Origin: Halomonas heilongjiangensis
GTDB taxonomy: Bacteria > Pseudomonadota > Gammaproteobacteria > Pseudomonadales > Halomonadaceae
NCBI RefSeq assembly: GCF_002879645.1
Contig: NZ_PNRE01000016.1
Coordinates: 62,001 to 126,000, forward strand
Reading direction: 5' to 3'
Length of the DNA: 64,000 nucleotides
Made by a program: the position numbers and the translations under genes. This document shows positions 17,537 through 26,006 of this stretch, in pieces. A model generated the notes under the pieces. That model did not search any database. It was not told where the DNA came from and saw nothing but the letters and a program-made list of their open reading frames with translations. The number at the start of each line of letters is the position of its first letter. Position 1 is the stretch's first letter.

Positions 17537-18655
17537 TTACCTTTGACCACCATACTCTTCCATCAACTTCGACACCTGTGAAGCAACAGACTTTTGCATA
17601 GCCCTATATCCACGCCATTTATTATCAAGGAAGAACCTCCCTCCCCAATAACGACACAACTTCCTATTCGGGACTGACAAATCAGACCACTGAGGCACTA
17701 CCTCTTGAGCGTCCTCAGTGCCAAGCATCGAAACTCCTCCTGAAAGCTGCATTCCAGCCACATAGAAGAACCTGGAGTAGACCCTCATCTCTTTGCTATA
17801 AACATCATCAAAACCAGAAGAAATCTCAGCCACATAATACAAACACGAAGCCACGGAAAAAAGATTTCTTGTCAACTTACTTAAACCTTCGACTTGCACC
17901 GTATCCATTTCCAGCTCAGGATCGTCAGAAGTAAAATAGCTACTAAAAGGAAGTTGATCATTGGTCTCCCGTTTTAGGATGTCTCCCGCTGCCAAATGCA
18001 CGGTCGTACCAGGTATTTTATGAGACACACCACAAGCAGCACATAACCCATACACAGACTTGGAGAAATCTATTAGCCGGTCGGCCTTGATCCTGGATAC
18101 GTTAAGGTAGTTATCACAATCTTCTGGCCCAACCTCTGCCACCTCCAAAAAACCCTGATATTTCTCGACACAACGAAACATAACTTGAAAAACACTCTCC
18201 CTTCTAACGCTAAGGTCATCATCAAAGTCAAAGAAATAGTTAAACGTATGAAGTGGAGAAGGTATACACCCCTGATCAAATTCACGCTTATACTGACCAA
18301 ACCCAAACTCTCTGTTATTATAAAAACTCAACATGTCGAGAAAACTACTCATCACACTCTGCCTAAACTCTTTATTATTCTTATCGACAACAATGGATAG
18401 AGAGTCAGCAGTTTGCTTCGAAGAATGAATCCTTGAGAATGTCGCCCCAAATGGTATAGATAAAGCTGCAATCGCCATGAACAACTTGGCGTGTTCATAA
18501 AAAAACACCACGCCATCTGGTGAAGGGTCAAAGGGAAGATGAAAGATGCCGAACCAGTACGCTAACCCTAGAGATGTGAGCAATGGAGCAGCAATGCTTC
18601 CCCAAAAAAGGCAATGCTTATGTAAAGGTTTATGCCCATTGACGAGTTTAGACAT
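17537..18655 (-). CDS. AT-rich two-TM cargo protein, unknown function
   Basis: 372 aa. Two N-terminal membrane helices (about residues 17-37 and 56-76), then about 290 soluble residues with several cysteines (DQGCIP, FRCVEKY, GLCAACGVSHK, ASCLYY, KLCRYWGG) and no recognised domain. Codon use and base content are clearly more AT-rich than all neighbours, so it was acquired separately. It is the last gene before attR, a common position for cargo such as defence genes. ATG at 18655 is preferred over the GTG at 18658; AAGGG lies about ten bases upstream. A membrane-anchored effector or sensor is a guess from architecture and position only. Confidence 0.75.
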   Translation of the reverse strand: MSKLVNGHKPLHKHCLFWGSIAAPLLTSLGLAYWFGIFHLPFDPSPDGVVFFYEHAKLFMAIAALSIPFGATFSRIHSSKQTADSLSIVVDKNNKEFRQSVMSSFLDMLSFYNNREFGFGQYKREFDQGCIPSPLHTFNYFFDFDDDLSVRRESVFQVMFRCVEKYQGFLEVAEVGPEDCDNYLNVSRIKADRLIDFSKSVYGLCAACGVSHKIPGTTVHLAAGDILKRETNDQLPFSSYFTSDDPELEMDTVQVEGLSKLTRNLFSVASCLYYVAEISSGFDDVYSKEMRVYSRFFYVAGMQLSGGVSMLGTEDAQEVVPQWSDLSVPNRKLCRYWGGRFFLDNKWRGYRAMQKSVASQVSKLMEEYGGQR

Positions 18656-18754
18656 CACTCCACCGCCCTTGAAAACATCATAATTTTCTGATTTTAACAG
18701 TATTTGGCATCATAGATCACACTCAGTGACTTAGGACATCGTTCGCGCTCCCTG

Positions 18755-18769
18755 TGAGAATTGCTCTCA
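18755..18769. promoter_or_regulatory. Palindrome near the right end of the element
   Basis: TGAGA-attgc-TCTCA (18755-18769), 100 bp upstream of the cargo gene; possible operator or excisionase site. Confidence 0.3.
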
Positions 18770-18797
18770 TCATACATAGCTGGTAGCGTATAGGCAT

Positions 18798-18840
18798 TGG
18801 CTACGCGAATGGCTACAGTAGCGGCTACAGATGGCTACCC
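18798..18840. repeat. Right arm-type repeats, four copies
   Basis: TGGCTACG (18798), TGGCTACA (18810), CGGCTACA (18822) and TGGCTACC (18832), spaced 12, 12 and 10 bp, in the same orientation as the left set at 10903-10935. They lie about 50 bp inside the attR core. Confidence 0.6.
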
Positions 18841-18886
18841 CATTTTCGTAACCTATTGATTTCATTGGAGAAAAGGGAGAGAAGGG

Positions 18887-18907
18887 CGATTCCCTTCACC
18901 CGCTCCA
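18887..18907. repeat. attR core
   Basis: 21 bases identical to the tRNA-Gly 3' end at 10828-10848, up to and including CCA. Upstream bases diverge from the tRNA, so no second tRNA is formed. Confidence 0.88.
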
Positions 18908-19122
18908 AGAGCACATCCAGACTCCTCCAGACATACCGCCCAGCGCTCGCAACCTCCTGTAATTCCTCGTTTTACCCATCCAGACATATCCAGAGACATC
19001 CAGGCATAGCGTTTCTCACCCTGCATGGTCTGGTGTATGGTGGCTCTCCCGGCCATACACGAGCCGCCGAAATGAAGCGTTCCGCGATCACGCGTCGCCC
19101 TCTCGTCGACACCGTCTTGTAG
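18908..19122. repeat. Phased TCCAGA repeats and short inverted repeat beyond attR
   Basis: TCCAGA starts at 18916 and 18926, then at 18979 and 18989, with TCCAGG at 18999: exact 10-bp steps within each group. An inverted repeat, GTGTATGG with CCATACAC (about 19032-19061), follows. A 16-codon frame starting MKRSAITRRP ends at 19122. These may be leftovers of an older element in the same tRNA. Confidence 0.4.
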
Positions 19123-19242
19123 ACCCTGCTCTTCTCCAATGCGGCCCTGGTCGAACGCGTGGCCGAGATCTGCGAGCGCTACGAGCGGCCCGTGGCGACC
19201 TGGCGGCAGGCCCGCGAGATCCTCCGGCTCGACATGCCCTGA
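19123..19242 (+). pseudogene. C-terminal fragment of a beta-keto acid cleavage enzyme (BKACE)
   Basis: 39 codons read TLLFSNAALVERVAEICERY, then ERPVATWRQAREILRL and a stop. This matches the C-terminal end of BKACE (DUF849) enzymes (NAELVERV...REVATPAEAREILGL pattern). An in-frame stop lies immediately upstream and there is no start, so the rest of the gene was lost, probably by an insertion at the adjacent tRNA. Confidence 0.6.
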
Positions 19243-19308
19243 GGGCCATCGGCTACAATGCCCGGCCACGGCTCGGACATCTCCGGGCCGTCAGGCAAGG
19301 GGTCTTCC

Positions 19309-19683
19309 ATGGCACTGTTTCTGCTCGTCTTCGCCGTCTGCCTGCTGATCTTCGGCGGCATGATCGCCATCCTGCTGTTCTCCCGCACGCCCCGCTACCG
19401 CACCGAACCCCGCCAGTTGCTCGAGCTGTTCGACAAGGCACTGGAGGACCGTGTCGACGAAGGCGAATGGAACGCCATCATCGACTACCCGATTCGCCAT
19501 GACGACTATCTTGACGGCGTGCGCCGACGGGCCCACCGATTGATGGAGGAGCACGGCCGCCACTGGCGCAGGGCACAGGGCGGCCCGCTGCTCGACAGCA
19601 CCGGGCGCGAGGAGCTCGCCGCGCTGCGCAAGCACCTCGCCGCCCATGCCGACCTGCAGGAGCGCCGGCGCAACGAGACATGA
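19309..19683 (+). CDS. Small single-TM protein, unknown
   Basis: 124 aa with one N-terminal membrane helix (ALFLLVFAVCLLIFGGMIAI, residues 2-21) and a charged cytoplasmic part (DEGEWNAIIDYPIRHDDYLD). The ATG at 19309 has AAGGGG six bases upstream. Conserved-looking, but no family is recognised. Confidence 0.7.
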   Translation: MALFLLVFAVCLLIFGGMIAILLFSRTPRYRTEPRQLLELFDKALEDRVDEGEWNAIIDYPIRHDDYLDGVRRRAHRLMEEHGRHWRRAQGGPLLDSTGREELAALRKHLAAHADLQERRRNET

Positions 19684-19746
19684 GTTCGGGCACCGCTTCG
19701 GCTAGAATACAGGCTCATGCCGACACCGTCCGGGACGGGAACCGCC

Positions 19747-20547
19747 ATGCCCAGCATCATCCGCCAGCTACCCCTCGACACCGCCACGCAGCACCACGAT
19801 CACGACTTCCACCAGATCGTGATCGGACTGCGTGGCCAGGCGGAATTCGAGATCGAGGGGCTGGGCGGCTCGATCACGGCGCTGTCGGGCTGCATCGTGC
19901 CGGCCAACCACGTGCACTACTACGCCGGCACCGGCGACAACCATCAACTGATCCTCGACCTGCCCGCCCAGGCCCCCTCGTTGACCGGCTTCCACCACGA
20001 GCTGGCACGCCTCTTCGATGCCCCGCGCTTCTTCACCCTCGATGACCCGCTGAGGCGCTATCTCGACTTCCTGCTCCACGAACTGGCCGCCTCCCCGTCC
20101 TCGGCGACCACCACCCAGGGCGACCGCCTGGCCGCCACCCTGCTGGGCTGCCTGCACGCCCGCCTGGCCGGCGGTGACGAGCCCGACCGCCACCGGCTGG
20201 ACCTGAGACGACTCGACCGCTTCATCGAGCGTCATCTCTCGAGCCGCCTGAGCGTGGGCGATCTGGCCCGTGAGGCCTGCCTGAGCGAGGCCCACTTCCG
20301 CCACTGCTTCCGACGGCAGACCGGGCTCAGTCCCTGGCAGTACGTGCGCCGCAAGCGCCTCGAGTCGGCACGGCGGCTGCTGGCCGAGAGTCGGTTGCCG
20401 CTCTCGGAGGTCGCCGCCCTGACCGGTTTCGCCACTCAGAGCGCACTCTCCCACGCCTGTCGCGAAGCCTTTGGCCAGTCACCCAGCAAGTTGCGACGCT
20501 TCGGCCATCTCGGGTCGCCGCGTGCCGCGGCGCTCGGCGGGCATTAG
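19747..20547 (+). CDS. AraC/XylS-family regulator, probable activator of putAP
   Basis: 266 aa. N-terminal cupin-like sensor (HHDHDFHQIVIGLRGQAEFE) and a C-terminal pair of helix-turn-helix motifs (SVGDLAREACLSEAHFRHCF and PLSEVAALTGFATQSALSHA). It stands directly before putA, like PruR of Pseudomonas aeruginosa, an AraC-type activator of proline catabolism. A 21-bp-spaced direct repeat at 20585-20621, between this gene and putA, is a good binding-site candidate. An ATG at 19717 is also possible; 19747 has a better upstream purine run (GGGA) and gives a normal N-terminus. Confidence 0.85.
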   Translation: MPSIIRQLPLDTATQHHDHDFHQIVIGLRGQAEFEIEGLGGSITALSGCIVPANHVHYYAGTGDNHQLILDLPAQAPSLTGFHHELARLFDAPRFFTLDDPLRRYLDFLLHELAASPSSATTTQGDRLAATLLGCLHARLAGGDEPDRHRLDLRRLDRFIERHLSSRLSVGDLAREACLSEAHFRHCFRRQTGLSPWQYVRRKRLESARRLLAESRLPLSEVAALTGFATQSALSHACREAFGQSPSKLRRFGHLGSPRAAALGGH

Positions 20548-20556
20548 ACCAAGGTC
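20545..20556. promoter_or_regulatory. TAGACCAAGGTC motif upstream of putA
   Basis: Shared with the palindrome at 9003-9016 upstream of glpS. Located 176 bp before putA; it overlaps the end of the AraC gene. Confidence 0.4.
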
Positions 20557-20584
20557 GCATTTCCCGCCGCGCGCCCGCCGATAC

Positions 20585-20621
20585 CCGCAGAATCGACAAG
20601 AATCCCCGCGGAATCGACAAG
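20585..20621 (+). promoter_or_regulatory. 21-bp-spaced direct repeat before putA (AraC-type site)
   Basis: ccgcagaatcgacaag (20585-20600) and ccgcggaatcgacaag (20606-20621) differ at one base and are 21 bp apart, two helical turns, the arrangement bound by AraC/XylS activators. They lie about 110-145 bp before putA. Confidence 0.6.
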
Positions 20622-20731
20622 CGGCCGTGTCCGTCGCCTCCTAAAGTCAAGGCAAAGCCGTTTCACATGGCGCATCACGCCTGCCACGAATCCGGCCCAT
20701 CCTCGTCTGACGACTCCATCAGGGGACTTTC

Positions 20732-23700
20732 ATGCTCAACTCCAACAACATGCTGGATACCGCCACCTGGCAGCAGGATCTCGACTCCCTCTTCTCCCGC
20801 ATCAGCGACCACTACGTGGTCGACGAGGAAGCCTTCGTCGGAGAGCTGATCGAGACCCTCAGCGCCAACCCCGAGGACTTCCGCCGCATCGCCGGCAAGA
20901 CCGCCGAGCTGGTGCGCGAGGTCCGCGAGATGGAGACCGCCGTCGACACCATCGACGAACTGCTGCAGCAGTACAGCCTCGACACCCACGAAGGGCTGAT
21001 GCTGATGTGCCTCGCCGAGGCGATGCTGCGCATCCCCGACAAGGCCACCGCCGATGCCCTGATCGAGGACAAGCTGGGCCCTGCCGACTGGAAGGCCCAC
21101 CTCGGCCAGAGCGAGTCCTGGCTGGTCAACGCCTCCACCTGGGGCCTGCTGATGACCGGCCGCGTGGTGACCCTGGACAAGCCGCGCGATGGCAAGCCCA
21201 GCGGTTTCATCAACAGGCTGGTCAACCGCATGGGCGAACCGGTGATCCGCCGGGCCATGCTCGAGGCCATGAAGGTGATGGGCAAGCAGTTCGTGTTGGG
21301 CCGCGACATCGACGAGGCCCTCAAGCGCTCCAAGCCGCTGTTCGACAAGGGCTACACCTACTCCTACGACATGCTCGGCGAGGCCGCTCGTACCCGGGCC
21401 GACGCCAAGCGCTACTTCGATGACTATGCTCGCGCCATCGAGCAAGTCGGCAAGACCAGCAAATCGCTCTCCGACAATACGCCCTCCCCGTCGATCTCGA
21501 TCAAGCTCTCGGCGCTGCATCCACGCTACGAGTTCGGCCGACGCGACCAGATACTGCGCGAACTGGTCGGCCGCGTACGCGAGCTGGCGGCACTGGCCCG
21601 CGAGCGTGATGTCGCGGTGACCATCGATGCCGAGGAGGTCGACCGCCTCGAGCTGTCGCTGGAGGTGTTCCGCGCCATCTACGAGAGCGACACCTGCCGC
21701 GGCTGGGGCCACTTCGGCCTGGTGGTGCAGGCCTATTCCAAGCGCGCCCTGCCGGTGCTGCACTACCTCAACCGCCTGGCCGATCGCCAGGGCGACGAGA
21801 TTCCCCTGCGGCTGGTCAAGGGGGCCTACTGGGACAGCGAAATCAAGGAGTCGCAGCAGCTCGGCGTGGAGGGCTACCCGGTCTTCACCCGCAAGGCGAG
21901 TACCGACGTGGCCTACCTGGTCTGCGCCCGCTTCCTGCTCTCCGACGCGACGCGGGGTCGGATCTTCCCGCAGTTCGCCACCCACAACGCCCACACCATC
22001 AGCGCCATCCTCGAACAGGCCAACGAGGCCTCGCGCGCCTTCGAGTTCCAGCGCCTGCACGGCATGGGGGAGGCGCTCTACGACGCCGCCCTGAAGCGCG
22101 CGCCCCGGGGCACCTACTGCCGCATCTACGCGCCGGTCGGTGCCCACAAGGACCTGCTGCCCTACCTGGTGCGCCGCCTGCTCGAGAACGGCGCCAACTC
22201 GTCGTTCGTGCACCAGCTGGTGGACCCCAAGGTGCCGGTCGAGTCGCTGTGCGAGCACCCGGTGGAAACCCTGAAGCAGTACTCGCGCCTGGCCAACCCT
22301 CGCATCCCGCTGCCGCGGGATATCTATGGACCGCAACGCAAGAATTCACGGGGAGTCAACCTGAATATCCGCAACCAGTACCAGCCGCTGATGGATGCCA
22401 TGTCGCGCTTCATGGACAAGACCTACCGGGCCAGGCCGCTGCTGGCCTTCGAGGTGGCCGACGATGCGGCCAGCACCCATGAGGTCACCAGCCCCTATGA
22501 TCGCAACCAGCGCGTCGGCAGCGTGCAATGGACCAGCGCCGCCCAGGCCGCTCAGGCCCTGGAGGCCGCCTGGACCGCCTTCCCGCGCTGGAACGACACG
22601 CTGGTCGCCGAGCGCGCCGCCATCATTCGCCGCTTCGCCGACCTGATGGAAGAGCATCTCGCCGAGCTGATGACGCTCTGCTCCCGCGAAGGCGGCAAGC
22701 TGCTGACCGATGGCGTCGACGAGATCCGCGAGGCCGTGGACTTCTGTCACTACTACGCCATGCGCGCCGAGCAACAATTCGCCGAACCGACCGTACTGCC
22801 CGGCCCCACCGGCGAATCCAACGAGCTGATGCTCTCGGGCAAGGGGGTGTTCGCCGCCATCAGCCCCTGGAACTTCCCGGTGGCGATCTTCTGCGGCCAG
22901 GTGGTGGCCGCCGCAGTGGCCGGCAACACCGTGCTGGCCAAGCCCGCCGAGCAGACCTCCATCGTCGCCCATCGCGTGATCGAGCTGCTCCACGAGGCCG
23001 GCATGCCCCGCGACGTGGTCCAGTTGCTGCCCGGCGACGGCCCCACCGTGGGCAGCGTGCTGACCAGTGATCCGCGCATCACCGGCGTGGTGTTCACCGG
23101 CGGCACCGACACCGCCCAGATCATCAACCGGGCGCTGGCGGCGCGGGAGAACGCCCCGCTGCCGACCCTGATCGCCGAGACCGGCGGCATGAACGCCATG
23201 ATCGTCGACTCCACCGCACTGCCGGAGCAGGTGGTGGCGGACGTGATCCAGTCGGCCTTCCAGAGCGCCGGCCAGCGCTGCTCGGCGCTGCGGGTGCTCT
23301 ACCTCCAGGAGGACGTGGCCGACCGCGTGATCGAGATCCTCGACGGCGCCATGGCCGAGCTGCACGTCGGCGATCCCCGCGACCTGGGCACCGACGTCGG
23401 CCCGGTGATCGACGAGGACGCGCGCCAGGGCCTCATGGCGCATATCGAGAAGCTCAAGGGCGAGGGTCGCCTGCTGGCCGAGACCCGCCTCGACCCGGCC
23501 CACACCGCCCATGGCACCTTTGTCGCGCCCACGGCCTTCCGCATCGACGGCATCGACGCCCTGGAACGGGAACAGTTCGGCCCCGTGCTGCACATCGTGC
23601 GCTACAAGGCCAGCGAGATCGACGCGGTGGTCGCATCGATCAACGCCAGGGGCTATGGACTGACCTTTGGCGTCCACAGCCGCAATGAATCCTTTGCCGA

Positions 23701-23923
23701 ACTGATCACGCAGAAGATTCGGGTTGGCAATGTCTACGTCAACCGCAATATCATTGGCGCCGTCGTCGGGGTCCAGCCCTTCGGTGGTCAGGGCCTCTCC
23801 GGTACCGGCCCCAAGGCGGGCGGGCCACACTACCTGCAGCGCTTCGCCACGGAAAAGACGGTGACCGTCAACACCGCGGCCCTGGGCGGTAACGCCTCAC
23901 TGCTCGCGCTGGGAGACGAGTGA
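20732..23923 (+). CDS. putA: Bifunctional proline dehydrogenase / P5C dehydrogenase
   Basis: 1063 aa. Oxidises L-proline to glutamate through pyrroline-5-carboxylate, using FAD and then NAD. PRODH domain at about residues 130-470 (SISIKLSALHPRYE; RLVKGAYWDSEIK; EFQRLHGMGEALYD). Aldehyde dehydrogenase domain at about 550-1040 with Glu816 (AETGG) and nucleophile Cys850 (GQRCSAL). The N-terminus has no ribbon-helix-helix DNA-binding domain, so unlike E. coli PutA (1320 aa) it cannot repress its own operon; control by the AraC neighbour fits. AGGGG stands six bases before the ATG. putP follows 43 bp downstream. Confidence 0.96.
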   Translation: MLNSNNMLDTATWQQDLDSLFSRISDHYVVDEEAFVGELIETLSANPEDFRRIAGKTAELVREVREMETAVDTIDELLQQYSLDTHEGLMLMCLAEAMLRIPDKATADALIEDKLGPADWKAHLGQSESWLVNASTWGLLMTGRVVTLDKPRDGKPSGFINRLVNRMGEPVIRRAMLEAMKVMGKQFVLGRDIDEALKRSKPLFDKGYTYSYDMLGEAARTRADAKRYFDDYARAIEQVGKTSKSLSDNTPSPSISIKLSALHPRYEFGRRDQILRELVGRVRELAALARERDVAVTIDAEEVDRLELSLEVFRAIYESDTCRGWGHFGLVVQAYSKRALPVLHYLNRLADRQGDEIPLRLVKGAYWDSEIKESQQLGVEGYPVFTRKASTDVAYLVCARFLLSDATRGRIFPQFATHNAHTISAILEQANEASRAFEFQRLHGMGEALYDAALKRAPRGTYCRIYAPVGAHKDLLPYLVRRLLENGANSSFVHQLVDPKVPVESLCEHPVETLKQYSRLANPRIPLPRDIYGPQRKNSRGVNLNIRNQYQPLMDAMSRFMDKTYRARPLLAFEVADDAASTHEVTSPYDRNQRVGSVQWTSAAQAAQALEAAWTAFPRWNDTLVAERAAIIRRFADLMEEHLAELMTLCSREGGKLLTDGVDEIREAVDFCHYYAMRAEQQFAEPTVLPGPTGESNELMLSGKGVFAAISPWNFPVAIFCGQVVAAAVAGNTVLAKPAEQTSIVAHRVIELLHEAGMPRDVVQLLPGDGPTVGSVLTSDPRITGVVFTGGTDTAQIINRALAARENAPLPTLIAETGGMNAMIVDSTALPEQVVADVIQSAFQSAGQRCSALRVLYLQEDVADRVIEILDGAMAELHVGDPRDLGTDVGPVIDEDARQGLMAHIEKLKGEGRLLAETRLDPAHTAHGTFVAPTAFRIDGIDALEREQFGPVLHIVRYKASEIDAVVASINARGYGLTFGVHSRNESFAELITQKIRVGNVYVNRNIIGAVVGVQPFGGQGLSGTGPKAGGPHYLQRFATEKTVTVNTAALGGNASLLALGDE

Positions 23924-23966
23924 CCCCGCTCGTCCGTTACGACAACAACTCTGAAGGAACCCCCTC

Positions 23967-25445
23967 ATGGTCGAGAACAATGCCACCATCGGCTTCACAT
24001 TCGCCCTCTATCTGCTGGTGATGCTCGGCATCGGCGTCATCGCCTACAAGCGCACCACCAATCTGTCCGACTATATCCTCGGCGGCCGCTCGCTGGGCCC
24101 CTGGACCTCGGCGATCTCCGCCGGGGCCTCGGACATGTCCGGCTGGCTGCTGCTGGGCCTGCCCGGGGCCGCTTACGTCAGCGGCCTGTCGGCGGGCTGG
24201 ATCGCCGTCGGCCTGCTGGCCGGCACCTGGCTCAACTGGCTGGTGGTGGCGCGGCGACTTCGCGTCTACAGCTTCACGGCGAGCGACTCCCTGACCCTGC
24301 CGGAGTTCTTCGCCAACCGCTTCCGTGACAAGTCCCACGTGCTGCGGGTGGTCTCGGCGATCTTCATCCTGATGTTCTTCATGTTCTACACCAGCTCGGG
24401 CCTGGTGGCCGGCGGCAAGCTGTTCGAGACCGTGTTCGGCTTCGACTACACCATGGCGGTGACCATCGGTACCCTGGCGATCATCTCCTACACCTTCTTC
24501 GGCGGCTTCCTGGCGGTCTCCTGGACCGACCTGATCCAGGGCCTGATGATGGCCGTCGCCCTGCTGATCGTGCCGGTGATCGCCCTGACCGAGCTGGGTG
24601 GCTTCGGCGGCAGCGGCGCACAGATCGTCGCCGAGAACCCGGACATGCTGAAATGGTTCACCGACGCCTCCACCGGCGAGACCCTGACCCTCATCGGCAT
24701 CGTCAGCTCGCTGGCCTGGGGGCTGGGCTACTTCGGCCAGCCGCACATCCTGGCCCGCTTCGCCGCCATCCGCAGCGAGGCCGACATCCCCGCCGCGCGG
24801 CGCATCGCCGTCTCCTGGTCAGCGCTCTGCCTGGTCTGTGCCATGGCGGTGGGTATCCTCGGATCCGTCTACATGGCCCGCGATCTGGGCGACGGCGAGA
24901 CCATCTTCATGGTGATGGTCAATGCCATCTTCCACCCGGTGATCGCCGGCGTGCTGCTGGCCGCCATCCTGGCCGCCGTCATGTCCACCGCCGACTCCCA
25001 ACTGCTGGTGTCGTCGTCTGCGCTGACCGATGATTTCTACAAGGCCATCTTCCGCAAGGATGCCGGCCAGTCCGAGCTGGTCTGGGTCGGCCGCTTCGCG
25101 GTGATCGGGATCGCCGCACTCGCCTATCTGCTGGCCATGAACCCGGACTCCACCGTGCTGGGCCTGGTCTCCTACGCCTGGGCCGGCTTCGGTGCGGCCT
25201 TCGGCCCCGCGCTGATCATGGCGCTGTTCTGGCGGCGCATGAACACCGCCGGCGCCCTGGCCGGCATCGTGGTGGGGGGGGTGACCGTGGTGCTGTGGGC
25301 CCAGGCCTCCGGCGGCATCTTCGACCTCTACGAGATCGTCCCCGGGGTCGTTTTCGCCTACATCGCCATCGTGGTGGCGAGCCTGGCGACAGGCGAACCA
25401 AACGACCAGATTACCGCCGAGTTCGACGGACTCGACACCATCTGA
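23967..25445 (+). CDS. putP: Sodium/proline symporter
   Basis: 492 aa, about 13 membrane helices, sodium:solute symporter family. Imports proline with Na+. Family signatures: LGGRSLGPWTSAISAGASDM near the N-terminus and AVMSTADSQLLVSSSALTDD in the second half. AAGGA lies before the ATG. Operon with putA. A G8 tract occurs near 25274-25281 in frame. Confidence 0.95.
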   Translation: MVENNATIGFTFALYLLVMLGIGVIAYKRTTNLSDYILGGRSLGPWTSAISAGASDMSGWLLLGLPGAAYVSGLSAGWIAVGLLAGTWLNWLVVARRLRVYSFTASDSLTLPEFFANRFRDKSHVLRVVSAIFILMFFMFYTSSGLVAGGKLFETVFGFDYTMAVTIGTLAIISYTFFGGFLAVSWTDLIQGLMMAVALLIVPVIALTELGGFGGSGAQIVAENPDMLKWFTDASTGETLTLIGIVSSLAWGLGYFGQPHILARFAAIRSEADIPAARRIAVSWSALCLVCAMAVGILGSVYMARDLGDGETIFMVMVNAIFHPVIAGVLLAAILAAVMSTADSQLLVSSSALTDDFYKAIFRKDAGQSELVWVGRFAVIGIAALAYLLAMNPDSTVLGLVSYAWAGFGAAFGPALIMALFWRRMNTAGALAGIVVGGVTVVLWAQASGGIFDLYEIVPGVVFAYIAIVVASLATGEPNDQITAEFDGLDTI

Positions 25446-25470
25446 TCCAGGGTTGTCGGCTCGACACGGC

Positions 25471-25490
25471 AAGCCGCCCTCGGGCGGCTT
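25471..25490. terminator. Bidirectional terminator after putP
   Basis: aagccgcc-ctcg-ggcggctt (25471-25490): 8-bp stem, tetraloop, followed by TTTCC on the plus strand. It separates putP from the convergent gene ending at 25515. Confidence 0.75.
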
Positions 25491-25514
25491 TCCTCGTCTC
25501 CGGGGCAGGCCTGC

Positions 25515-25808
25515 TCAACTCGTCAGCCCCCGGCCCAGCAGCACCAGGGTGAAGGCGGCGAGTGCCACCAGGCTCCAGGGTGGCGTGGTCATCCGCCTGA
25601 GCCACGGCCAGCGAGCCTCCAGCCCGAGCGCCTGCATGAAGGCCGCGCCCAGTGCCCAGATACCGAGCCCCATCAACGGCAGCCGCAGCGGCAGCGGGAG
25701 GTCGCGCAGCAGCCCAGGCTGCAGCAGCAACCACACGGCCAGGCCCGCGGCGAGCAGGATGCTCCCCAGCAGCGCCCAGGGCAGATGTCGGCGTGTCTCG
25801 ATCCTCAT
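25515..25808 (-). CDS. Small membrane protein, unknown
   Basis: 97 aa with three hydrophobic segments (about residues 11-30, 40-60 and 77-95). Start ATG at 25808 with AAGGAG seven bases upstream; the GTG just before it is rejected. No family recognised. Confidence 0.65.
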   Translation of the reverse strand: MRIETRRHLPWALLGSILLAAGLAVWLLLQPGLLRDLPLPLRLPLMGLGIWALGAAFMQALGLEARWPWLRRMTTPPWSLVALAAFTLVLLGRGLTS

Positions 25809-26006
25809 CACGGCTCTCCTTGTCGCCTCCCTCTAGTCAAGACGATTCCGGCCGAACTGGCGAGTCGTACCTGCTGCAGCGCGATAATATTTGTACAAGC
25901 TTTGCAACACCCTGTTATCCTGTCACCGCCGCCCTGAGCGAGAATATCGGCGATACACCCGCCATATCAGGATCGCCGAGGCCATAACAATTTTTTACAA
26001 GACTTT

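Larger units (their letters stand above)
10828..18907. mobile_element. Integrated element in tRNA-Gly(CCC), about 8.06 kb
   Basis: Bounded by 21-bp direct repeats (10828-10848 and 18887-18907). It carries an integrase next to attL, KilA-N and Rha phage-type regulators, RNase HI, a serine recombinase and an AT-rich cargo gene next to attR. There are no capsid, tail, terminase, replication or conjugation genes, so it is not a complete prophage or ICE. It may be a phage satellite, an integrative island or a decayed prophage. Base composition varies strongly inside it, and 17537-18655 is much richer in AT than the flanks. Confidence 0.88.

Noticed and set aside
20675-22336. 553-codon frame antisense to putA
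   Set aside because: Low-complexity Gly/Val/Ala/His-rich translation typical of the opposite strand of a GC-rich gene; putA is certain.
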